Assembly (NCBI RefSeq): GCF_949628215.1
Contig: NC_134280.1
Coordinates: forward strand, 50,928,621 to 50,992,620
DNA: 64,000 nucleotides
DNA from: Phalacrocorax aristotelis
Taxonomy: Eukaryota; Chordata; Aves; Suliformes; Phalacrocoracidae
Direction: 5' to 3'
Below the pieces are notes generated by a model. The model worked only from the letters and a program-made list of their open reading frames with translations. It did no database searches and was not told the DNA's origin. A program made the position numbers and the translations under genes. This document shows, one piece after another, positions 47,701-59,700 of this stretch. Within the stretch, counting starts at the first letter, position 1. Each line of letters begins with the position of its first letter.

Positions 47701-50700
47701 TCCTTTGCCCTTCAGGACTGCCTCCCAAGGGACTCTCCCAAACAGTGCCCTGAACAGGCTGAAGTCTGCCCTCTGGAAGTCCAAGGTGGCAGTTCTGCTA
47801 AACCCCCCCCCCCACACTTCTCCGATAATCGAAAACTCTGTCATTCTGTGATCGCTGTGCCCAAGATGGCTTCCAGCCATCACATCACCCACAAGTCCTT
47901 CTCTGTTCACAAACAACAGGTCCAGCGGGGCACCTTCCCTAGCTGGCTCACTCACCAGCTGTGTCAGGAAGTTATCTTCTGCACACTCCAGGAACCTCCT
48001 AGACTCTTTCCCTCTCTGCTCTATTGTATTTCCAGCAGACATCTAGTACATTGAAGTCCCCTGTGAGGACAAGGGCTAGCAATCGTGAGGCTTCTCCCAG
48101 CTGCTTATAGAATGCTTCATCTGCTTCTTGGGTGGTCTGTAACAGACTCCCACCATATCTGCCTTGCTGGCCTTCTCCCTGGTTCTTACCCATAAACACT
48201 CAACCCTATCATCACCATCATTAAGCTCTATAGAGTGCAAACACCCCCTAACATACAGAGCTACCCTGCCACCTCTCCTGCCTTGTCTGTCCCTTCTGAA
48301 GAGTTTGTAGTCATCCATTGCAGCACTCCAGTTGTGTGAGTCATCCCAGCACGCTTCTGTAACTGCCATTACATCACAGTTTTCCAGCTGCACAATGGCT
48401 TCCAGCTCCTCCTGTTTATTGCCCATGCTGTGTGCATTGGTGTAGATACACGTCAGTTGGGCTATTGATCCTGCCACCTTTTCGTGGGGAGAAGCCCTAA
48501 CTCCTATGTGACCATTCTCAGGCACTTCTGTGGTTTCTAACACATCAATAACATGTGTTTTCTGCCATGTGGATCTCCATCCCCTACTTCCACTGAGATG
48601 GTAGACTGAAGGACCTTGCTAGCACACTGTCTTTCAAACATTGGTGTGCCCCCCACCCCAGGCTTATCTCTAGCAAGACTGGTTTCATTCCTTCCCCCTT
48701 CAAATCTAGGTTAAAGCTCTTGCAATGAGCCCTGCTAACACCTGTGCAAAATGCCTTATCCCCTTTGAGACAGGTGTTACCCCATCTGCTGCCAGCAGGC
48801 CTGGTGTTGTGTACACCAACCCATGATCGAAAAACCCGAAATCCTGCTGGTGACACCAGGCTCAGAGGCAGGTATTGATCTCCTGGCTCTTCCTGTTTCT
48901 TCCCTCATCATTTCCTGCAACTGGATGGATAGAGGAGGATACTACTTGTGCTCCTGATCCCTTAACTAGTCATCCCAAAGCCCTGAAGTCTCTCTTGATT
49001 GCGCTTGGACTATCTGTTGCAACTTCATTGCTGCCTACATGAAAAATCAGTAATGGATAGTAATCAGAGGCCCATACCAGGGTAGGAAGCTTTCTCTTCA
49101 CATCTTAAACCTGGGCCCCAGGGAGGCAGCAGACTTCCCTAAGAAGTGGGTCCAGTCTGCATATTAGGCCCTCTGTTCCCATCAAAAGGGAGCCTCCTAT
49201 GACAATGACCCAGTTTTGATGCAGGGGATAGGCCAGCTTAACCTTGGCAACACCTCCAAGCTGGATGAACCATCATCCTCGTTACTGTTCGGTTCTACTT
49301 ACAGAGCCTCGTATCTATTAGGCAAGGGCACCTGGGAAGGTGAGGTAGTCACAGAGGAGACACACCTGCTGTGCCAGGCAGCAGGTAAATGAACCTGAGA
49401 AGATGAGTGTGAGTAAAATCAATGGCCAGGCACAGAGATATATTATCAGGCAGTGAATTTTGGCATGGGAAAGTGAAACACACTGTTTCACTCTTTTATT
49501 TCCTTTACCTTTTTCAGAGTTAAACACTATAGTACATCAGAAATAACAGTAGCATTTCCCCTTTTAGAAAAAGAACAAAGTTGGTCATGAAAATGTTGCT
49601 AATCTGAAGCTTAAACTCGTACTTGAAGGCTGTGGTCTCCCTGTGTTCCTTGCCTAGGGAACTTGGTCTAAGCACTTGGTTTTCATGGGAGGCATCTCAT
49701 TTACTTGGGAAACCTGCTTTAATTCTTTTTAGCAGTGTAACTTGAACATGAGTTGCTTCAAAAGTTCTGTGCTACTAACACATGTCACTTTAGCTGGGTT
49801 TTAATTGCTGAAGATGGAATTGAACAAATAACAGAAGCCAGGTTGGGTAATGTTGAAAGAATTTCCTGGGTAGCTTCTCTGTAAGTGGTTGGTGAGACTG
49901 ATCAGTCTAGTTGCTCAGCCTGTTGGGTAGAGAACATTTCAAAAGCCCTACCTAAGGGAGCATCATGCTCTCCTCTTTCCCTTTGAGGTTTGATAAGGAC
50001 TAGCATGGTTCTCAGGTGTTTGGCGTCAGTGTGGTTAGTCTCCAGTCCTGCAAGTAGCTCTATGAAGCCAGTGACTGACCAATGCTCTGCAACCTAGCTT
50101 TTGCAGTTACACAGAAATCCTGTTACCAGTTATCTTAATTATATCCGGTATATGTGGGATGCATTGTGCTTATTCAACGTAACAAGGCATTGCAGTTGAC
50201 CCGTGACTAGTCATGCAAAATAAAATGCTCGTAAGCGCCAATAAAGTTAATACTATGTTGGTTTGCAGGAAACCGATGTAGTTTCCTGATTGCCTGTCTC
50301 CCCAGCACCTCAATACTTCTCTCTTTTCTCTTTACCACCATCTGTTTTGGTTCTGCACATTTCTTGCAGCTTGGGTTCAAATGACAAGCAATACATCACA
50401 CAGCAAGGGAAGAACTCTCACTTGTCTGAGCTCTTTTGAGCCTAATGTGATCAGAATACCATCTAGTGACTACATCAGTGGACAAGGGAAGAGCCATGGA
50501 TGTCATCTATCTGGGCTTCTGTAAGGCCTTTGACTTAATCCCCCCACAATGTCCTTCTCTCTAAACTGGAGAGATAAGGATTTGATGGGTGGACTGTTTG
50601 GTGCATAAGGAACTGGCTGGATGGTTGCATCCAGAGAGTAGCGGTCAATGGCTTGATGTCCAGATGGAGACCAGTGACAAGTGGTGTCCCTTAAGGGTCC

Positions 50701-53700
50701 ATACTGGGACCGGTGCTGTTTAATGTCTTCATCAATGACGTAGACAGTGGGATCGAGTGTACCCTCAGCACATTTGCGGATGACACCAAGCTGAGTGGTG
50801 CAGTTGACACACCAGAAGGATGGGATGTCATCCAGAGAGACCTGGACAAGATGGAGAGGTGGGTCTGTGAGAACCCCATGAGGTTCAACAAGTCCAAGTG
50901 CAAAGTCCTGCACCTGGGTCAGGGCAACCCCCAATATCAGTACAGGCTGGGTGATGAAGGGATTGAGAGCAGCCCTGCAGAGAAGGACTTGGGGGTACTG
51001 GTGGATGAAAAGATGGACATGAACCTGCAATGTGCGCTCGCAGCCCAGAAAGCCACCCATATGCTGGGCTGCATCAGAAGCATGGCCAGCAATTTGAGGG
51101 AGGCGATTCTGCCCCTCTACTCTGCTCTGGTGAGGCCCCACCTGGAGTGCTGTGTCCAGCTCTGGGGTCCTCAGCACGAGAAGGATATGGAAATGTTTGA
51201 GTGGGTCCAGAGGAGGGCCACAGAAATGATCTGAGGGCTGGAACAGCTCTCTTTTGAGGATAGGCTGAGAGGGTTGGGGTTGTTCAGCCTAGAGAAGAGA
51301 AGGCTGCAGGGAGACCTTATTGCGGCCTTCCAGTACTTAAAGGGGGACTATAGGAAAGATGTGGGCAACCTCTTTAGCAAGGCCTGTTGTGACAGGACAG
51401 AGGGTAATGGTTTTAAACTAAAGGAGGATAGATTTAGACTGGATATAAGGAAAAAATTTTTTACTTTGAGGGTGCTGAAACACTGGAACAGGTTGCCCAG
51501 AGAGGTGGTAGATGCCCCATCCCTGGAAACATTCACGGTCAGGTTGGACAGGGTTCTGAGCAGCCTGCCTTAGTTGAAGACGTCCCTGCTCAGTGCAGGG
51601 GGGTTGGACCTCTAAAGGTCCCTTCCACCCCAAACCATTCTATGGTTTTATGATTGTATGATTCTATAATTTAAGACAGTTATATAACTATCAGGTAGCA
51701 TCGTTTCTCTGGAGATTGAAACTATGGCCTATGCATCTGCTTCTACCAAGCTTAAGAAAGTGTGTCCACATTATGTAGTGTGTGGATAGAGGTAAAAGGC
51801 TCTCCTTGGTAAGGAGCACATTGTTTGATTTTTATTTTACTTTTTTTTTAAATCTTTTCTCAAGGTATCACATGGAATGCCTTAATCCACCTCTGAGTGA
51901 AGTCCCTGTAGATGAATGGTTCTGTCCAGCCTGTGCCCCCATAAGTGTCAGTGCTGCTGCAGGTAAGGGTTTCATGATATCCAGTCAAAATAAATATTTT
52001 TCTCCGGACTTAGATAATGTGAAGCATTTGCTGTTTTGAAGAGATGTTTGATCTGCTTTAAATAATTGTTTTGATAGGCATTCTCACTTGAACCTAAAGA
52101 ATTGACTTGAACTCTTGACTGATGAGAGGATCTTGCTTATTAAGATTTTCATCTGAGGTTACAACTTGTGGAGCTGCTTCTTACAAGCATTCTTTAGCAT
52201 TCTTTAACCCTCCGGAGGCAATCCCAGCACCTTAGTGCCACTGCATTGCATTATGTTTGAAAGAATTTGTCAGTATCCTGACCTCAGATTGCCACGGTAG
52301 CAGTAATTTCTGTTACCTAGAAAATTGTCTTTCTGTTAACAGTCTGAAGCAGTGGTGTCTCTGCTCATTTTCTTTTGAGAGGATAATGTCTGCCTTTGGA
52401 GGTGACTAGTTTAAGAAAGGGAATACCAATTTTTTCTTTTTTGTCCAAAATTCTTGAAATGATTTTACCTGTAGAAAGGCAAATGACCTGGGCATCTTTT
52501 CTTTCAAGATACCGATCATGTCAGTGAAGAAGAGGTTGCTGCCCTCATGGCTGATGTTACTCCTACCACCAGTAGGCTGCGCCCTCATGTCCGAACGCGA
52601 GCTATAGCCAGGACTCGGCAGAGCGAACGCGTTAGAGCAACAGTAAATAGAAACCGGATAACAACAGCGCAACAAATTCAGGTATTTAGGAGTATTTGCT
52701 AACAATCCTCTGGAAGAACATTGTGGAAGTGTTGAAATGAGTCCCTCCCTTAAGTAGTTCAGCTGCCTGTGTTGACTGTTGATAGCATAAACGTTGTTAG
52801 CTGTGGAGTTCTTTTAAACTGAGATGTAGAACATGGGCAAATTGAGTGCAGCACACGACCAAGACTCTTTATTTTGAAATCTGCAGTAGCTCCCTCTCTT
52901 AATCTGCGTTTTTATAATCTGTTGTGAGCAAAATTGTATTGTTATTCCCAGTGGCTGTTAATGCATAATTTGTGCACCACTTCTGTGTTTTTAGCATACT
53001 TGTTGGCGAGATAGGGCATCTTTTTTTTGACATTTGTGTATTTCCTTGTTTGTCCTCCTACTTTCCCATATCAGTAGGATCTGTTGGCCAATTTCAGCCA
53101 AATTGAAGAGAAAAAATTAGTATTTTTAATGTTTCTATGTTTATGAAAATCAGCCTCTTACTGAAGGGAAAAAACTCAGATGCTAGTGTCCTCAGTGATG
53201 TGGCAGTATGAGTTCAACCACATTAATAGGTACCAGAGAATCTATGCAAGAAAGTATCCCAAATTCCCAAGGTCCCTTAAACCCTTTACTCAATGAACTG
53301 TTTACTGAAGATGACTGCAGCTGAGATATTTCTGGATGTTTCTGTTGGCTGGGATAATTACGATCCTTAAGGTAAAAATTAGTATGCTGCAAACTGAAAC
53401 CTTCAAACTTTGGGATCTCCTGCCTGCTTTGCCCTCTGGCTTTAGCCAAAGCACGGTACCTGTCACTTGCATAAATACAAAAGCCTTAAATTGCACAGGA
53501 GCATATGGTGACTTAGTGTGGATGCAGAACCTGTAAATAACCTCCCTGGGACTAATGATATGTTAATTGGTTCTTCATTAGTGCTGCTGTTGAATTTGGT
53601 AGAAAAGTGTGAAATTCTGCAACTTCAGAAAGGAAGAGGAGGATCTGATGTGATGTAAGGAAAATTTGGCTTCCCTTGGGGATGGTCAACCATGGGAATA

Positions 53701-56700
53701 GGTTGCTTGGACAGTTTTTGAAATCTCTATCTTTGGGGGCTTTCAGCACCCGTCTGAAGAAAGGCCTAACCAACCTGGTTTGAATTCATTGCTGACCAGT
53801 GAACAGAAAGGTCAGGCCTTTCCAAGGGACACGCCAAGATCCTGTCCAACCTGAATTACTCTGTGATCCTATGAAAATACACTTGGCTTCATCTGACAAT
53901 AACACGCCATTTTGGTTTTGATCATATTAAGTCAGGTTTTTTCCAAAGATAGGAAAACGTAGAAAAGAAGGAGAAGGGAAGACTGGATAAAACTAAGTAT
54001 GTCTTCAAGTTGGTCAGTTGGCTGTGGATTTCAGGTTGGGTCTGCTATAAAGGCTCCACTTGGAGCATGAAGTGCAGGCTGGGAAAAGACTGAGTTGGAG
54101 TAGGATGTCTGGCAGATTAAGCTTTCCCTTGTAATCCAGTTGTGAAGGTCAGGTGAGAAAGAAAAAGTAGATGCACTTGAGATTGAAGTGCCTCAACTTC
54201 ATGAGCTACATTTCTATATTCTGTAACTTCAGGCAGAAGAAATAAAGGTAAATAAAGACAGGCTTAAGGGAAGCAAACCAAAATGCCAAAATCCGGTTGG
54301 GAAGACCAGTCTACTCTTAATTAGCTCCCCAGAGCTTGCCTGTTAAATTTCTCATCAAATTCATTGTAGTGGGAGGAGAGAAATTTGCAGCAGATCCCGA
54401 ATGATCTGAATTACAGCAGTAAGTACAATCTGAAATAGGTGCCATGAATGAAGATCTAGCTCACGTTAAGTTTTTATCATGTTTTTTCCCTTGATTTAAG
54501 GACTCCCAGGAGTGCTTTAGCAGTCTTTAAATTCATTGTCCTCCATGGTGGAGGTCATCTTACCTGGCTGCCAACCCCTGTCTGCAAACCTAGGCCTTTT
54601 AGTTTCAACTTTAGAAGTATTAATAAAATAAAAAAACTTGATGAACTATTTTGATGCATTGTTGTTAAGCAATTATATCTGAGCTCTCAGGGCTATATGT
54701 TGAAAAAAAGAAAAACTGTAGAAGAGTGGTGTGTGAGGTGAAAGGCTATGCAACATAACTGCTACTGCTTTTCTTTCTTTCTTTCCCTACCTGTTGTTTC
54801 AGAAATAGTGTGTAGCTGTCTCCTGCAGGTGAGAGGGGTGGTGCCTGGGGACTTTACCATTGCATAGTGGTGTAAGCCTGGGAGCCCAGTACTTCCCATT
54901 CAAGAAGCCATTCTTTAATATACTTCTCAATCTGCAGAGATTATTACAAACTATACCTGGAAAGGCACTGTTACTTATTCCTTTTTGTCTCTGAATAAAA
55001 GTGCATCTTATTCTAGCTCGCAGCTTGAGTAGACTGAAGCTTAAGTGTGTAAGCTGTTGTCCTCAAAGCATAAGATGCTGATTTCAGATCCTTGGAAAGC
55101 TTTAGTATTTGGGGAGGCTGTTTGTTTTGTAATTCATCTGTTGTTCTATAGGTGCCTAAACTAGTGGTGGTTAACTAGATCCACTATTTTAGGTCCTTCT
55201 AGAAAAATAAATACGTTTAGCCTAATGTTCAGGGCTTTCCTTATTCCATGCTGCTCCTCCAAATCAGAGAACCATATGTAGCATTTATTGGCACCCATTA
55301 TACTTAAAACAATGGCATTCTAATAAAAATCACTCAGTAAAATAGTTTGGAGCATGCATTAGTGACACTAACAGAGAAGCCTGGCAAAATTACTTCCATA
55401 GTAAGATGAATTGAAGTATATATTTCTGTTAGTGTATTCTATTTTCAAACATTTTGCTGTTTGAATTTTCTTTGCCACTGCAAGATACTCTAAAGCCATT
55501 CTCCTCTAGTGTTTGTGCTGTATATATATTTTGTAAATGTATAAGGATCTGATGCATATGCTCTGTTAGAAAGTAAGCACAATGAATAAACTGTAACATC
55601 AGAGGCCTCTTTGCATCTGCTACCCTCTTATGAAACTATCAATTATTGATGCACTGGTAGTTGCTTGAAGAAAGGAGAGAGGGTAGGAAAGGTGTCCCTG
55701 CCCATGGCAGGGGGGTGGACTAGATGATCTTTAAAGGTCCCTTCCAACCCAAACCACTCTATGACTTTCTGATATTTTAGGAATATGGTTGGTGTGGGCA
55801 TGGAAGGAGCAAACCTGTGCTATGTTTGCCCAGCAAGGAGGCTTTGAGCTCACATTCTGAGGCTTGTGGTTTAGAATCCATATGCTTCAAATGTGTTTGC
55901 TTAAATGTGGTTGACCTTTGAGTATAGAGAGGAAGAGGAATTTGGACCTTGTAGGAGCTGTTCCTGCTTATCACAATGGAGTGATGTTCTGGAGGGGGAC
56001 TTACCTGCCATTTCAGTGAGTTCCATGAGGTGTGTGTTTGAAATGTTGCCTCCGGACATGTTTCACAGCATTAGCTAAATCTGACCTAAAGAATGAGGAG
56101 TTTAAGACAGGGGGCCTGTACTGTGTTGGCTTTTCAGTCTTTGCTCATCACACTCTGCTGTACCATGAGCCTGAGGTCAGTTAGGTAGATTTGGGAAAGT
56201 ACTTACATGACCTTTTCAACTGAGAAATTGTCAATCTCTGGGATTGTTCTCACTTAAAGAGTCCAAATTAGGCTAGCTATGACTTGTAATACTGAGGGAG
56301 GCTGAAGAGCAAGGTCATGTTATTCTTAATATGACAGTCAATAGGTGAGAAAGGTGACATAATTGCTTAACTGGCAGTTTGGTAACATGATTCCTCCTCA
56401 TTGGAATCTCAAATCCATTTTCCATCAAATGCCTTTAACTGATTTGTTGCTGACCATCAGATACCTGTATCACATAACTTCTAATCCCCCATGCAGCACG
56501 TGCCAAGGTACCTCATGTCCTCTCTTCTGGATGAAACAATTGAGGCAGTTGTAGCTGGCCTAAACACAGCTGTCTACCAGCGTCCTCTTACACCACGGGC
56601 TCCTACTAGGCAGAAAAGAAAAACAGGTAAGGACATCGGACACATTCTGCGATTCCCATCTGCAAGAATAAAAGCTTTGGGAAGATAAGCCTGAATCATA

Positions 56701-59700
56701 CAAAATACTGTAGGTCAGCTGTATGCTGCCACACCTTTGCAGCTACAGAAGTACACCACATGCATTTAGTTCTTTCCCCATACTGCCTCTGCCCAGAAGC
56801 ATCTTGAAGGTTGCTTTTAAATAAATACTAATGATCTCACTTTTTCTGTTGTGCTGTTTTATGCTGTTGCAGCACACTGTATGTCTTTTGGAGCTGCTTT
56901 GTGTGCCATGGGGGAATCAAAAAGGGAATACCAGGTAAAACACAGTGCCAGTACTTAGCCAGATACTTGGTTGTCTTTTGTCCCGTCAGGTAGGAGGAAG
57001 AAAGTAGGAGGCAAAAAAAGAAGTCAGACAAAATCTTCTGCTGGGAAGAAGCAGAAGAGATGCAAGCGTCTGATAAAGAAGAGGAGGGGGAAAAAGATGA
57101 GAGTAAGATCACATGTGAGTTTCTGCCAGTGTCAGTATCTGCCATTTTTCAGCCATCTGTAAAAGCACTATAACATGGGATTCAATGGAAAAAATACTAT
57201 CTTGCAATGACAGCAGATAACTTTTTTTTTCTGGTGGCAGTATGTGCAGGATGTGTCCAGTGTGCTCCAGAAAGGTGCTGTATGTGGAAATGAGTTACAA
57301 CTTCCAGGCAGGCCTGCTGGGTTTGCTGACAAATCCTGTTACCTGAACTGCAGGAATCACGCTGTAAAGCATGTCCTGCAGGCTTTGTGTTATGCCTTGC
57401 CATTCAGCTGTAGTGTTTACTTGGCACTGATGCAAGCTCAGTTAAAATTGCCACTACCTATTCTTTTTAATAGGCAATGGATGTTAGTGTCTGTGTTGCA
57501 GCAAACCCAGTTAATCAGGTGTAAGGGCTCTCAAAATCGCTTTCAGTTGTGGATAGTGTTCTCACGTGAATGATACTGACCTACAGTCATAAAAGTCTGC
57601 ACCAGTTTGACTTTTGTGCTTAGCTACCTTAACTAGAGTTTACATCCTACAGCCAGAACTGTCTCTCCAGCCTTTAATAAGGAATTGACAATTTTGAATT
57701 ACATCATTAAAGATTTTTAGAAACTTATCTGGTCGCTTAAATCTGGTATGTGCAGTCTCTGTATGAAGTGACATATAGGCCATAGTTAGAAGTTTAATAA
57801 ATGTTTTAAAACAAATATAGACAATAAATGCACACTGCTTCTGCTACCAACAGTAGTAACTGCATGACTGTACTTGGCCTAAGAGAAGAATTTGGGGCTT
57901 TAAACCCAGGGTACATACCTGCCCTATAACGTACAAATAACTCAGTCTCTTTGTGTGTGCAGGTGAAAAATGAGGTTACTACTCGCTCCCGTATTGCAAG
58001 AACTCTTGGTCTTAGTAAACCTATGCGTGGGGCCTCAATTCCTTCCATGTACAAACCAACAGAGCCCTCGCTTGGTCTGATGAGAGCAGATATTGGTGCA
58101 GCTTCTCTGTCTGTGTTTGGAGATCCATATGAGCTGGATCCTTATGAAAGGTAAGGTATCTATGGGTTATGATCAGGGACCTGATAATTTCACAATTGCC
58201 GGGTTGTTTGTACATGTGACTTCTTACAGAGCATAGCTCTCGCATCTGAAGACAGCTTTGGATACACAGCTCATAATAACATGTTGGCCTGTTCTTTCTT
58301 TCCTTCTTGGCTGAGTTGCTGAGCTCTTAAAAGAATCGCCCTTCTTTAAAGAGGTTTGCCAAAATAATAAGCCTCGTGAAAACCTTTAATAACGATCTAT
58401 GGGGTTACCGAAAGGCTAGAATCTGAAGGAAGCGGATCCTATTCAGTTGTTTTCTATTTATTTATTTCAAGTGAAGCCAGCTAGCCTATTTGGTATACAA
58501 TAAACAGTGACTTCACGTAGAATTAAATGGACCTGTGGAAACTTCCATGTTTCTCCTTTTCCTGTCTTCACTTATCCAGGCACTTTAAATTCAGGTGGAA
58601 TCTTACGATGCCACAGTTTGTGTCACTCTTAAGCTTTGGATTTTGGGAGGGGGTGTCTGAAATTATTGTTGGTGAAATTTAATTTTCCACTGAATAAGTC
58701 ATTTTGATCCTTTTATAAAAGGATATTTCCCATATACTATTTTAGAAATAAAAATCTACATTTGTATCTCTGCTGGCTGAGTTATGCTATTCTATATATG
58801 TAGCCACAGAAAAGTATATTGCACAAATCTTTTTATAATGTATCACAATAAAACATGCTTTCTAGCCATATCTGTCCTAGTAGTATTATCTACTTCATCT
58901 ATTTGACATAAAAAAGCATTCAGACAATTTCAGGGGGTGTGTGTGTGTGTGTGTGTGTGTGCATGTGTTTTACCCACAGTAACGAAGAGGTTCCAGCAAA
59001 TCCAGATTCACCAGTGAGTGCCAAAAGGAGAGTTCTCTCACAGTCAGCGCTGAGGTCTCACCGTCCTGTAGCTAGACCTATTTCTGTGGGACTTCCCAGG
59101 TAAAAATCCATAAAGTTTGTTTTGTTTTTTTTTTCTTAATTGTCTAATGACCCTAACAAAAGAGCAAACTGGGTAATCATCCTGGCCTAACTCTTTTCTT
59201 ACCCTGAGTATTTTGAAAGAGTGTGTGTGCCTGAACATGTGTAGATAAATAACCACAGCATTTTATGCAAGAATTCTTCTTTTATGTTGAAAGACACACG
59301 CTTATTCTTTTGTAATAGCTCTAACTATTGCACTGAAATTTCATATTGTTATTTCCACCCTAATCTAGCTCTTCTTGCTTTCTGTTTTGGGATTGTTTAG
59401 TAACCCCATTAGTATGATTTAACAGTTAATAAGACTTGGATTTTAAAAAACGCTTGCTTATTTGAGAGGGCTGGGGAATCTAATTGCGCATCCAGAGGAG
59501 CAGATGAGGGATGTAACCCCCTCACCCAGTTCCCCTGCCATTTGTTGGAGCTCAGAAAATGGAGAGGACACTGTTTGATCCTGTAATTTAACAGTTGCTT
59601 TGCTGTCCGGTGGTTTGTGTGTGTAAATTGTATACCCCTGTGCCCACCAGGGCCAGGGAGCATTGCTTGAGTGCCTCCTGCTGGCAACCAGAGTGGGGTT

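Larger units (their letters stand above)
46171..51864 (+). other. PHRF1: PHRF1 intron between PHD halves
   Basis: A 5.7 kb intron. Apart from the two CR1 pieces, the segments 46171-47640 and 49531-50470 show no gene or recognisable repeat. Confidence 0.8.
52682..56496 (+). other. PHRF1: PHRF1 intron with CR1 tails
   Basis: A 3.8 kb intron. Outside the two CR1 fragments I see no further gene or named repeat. Confidence 0.8.

Noticed and set aside
47653-48054. 133-residue plus-strand frame
   Set aside because: Antisense shadow of the CR1 endonuclease on the minus strand.
50503-51177. 224-residue minus-strand frame
   Set aside because: Antisense shadow of the CR1 reverse transcriptase.
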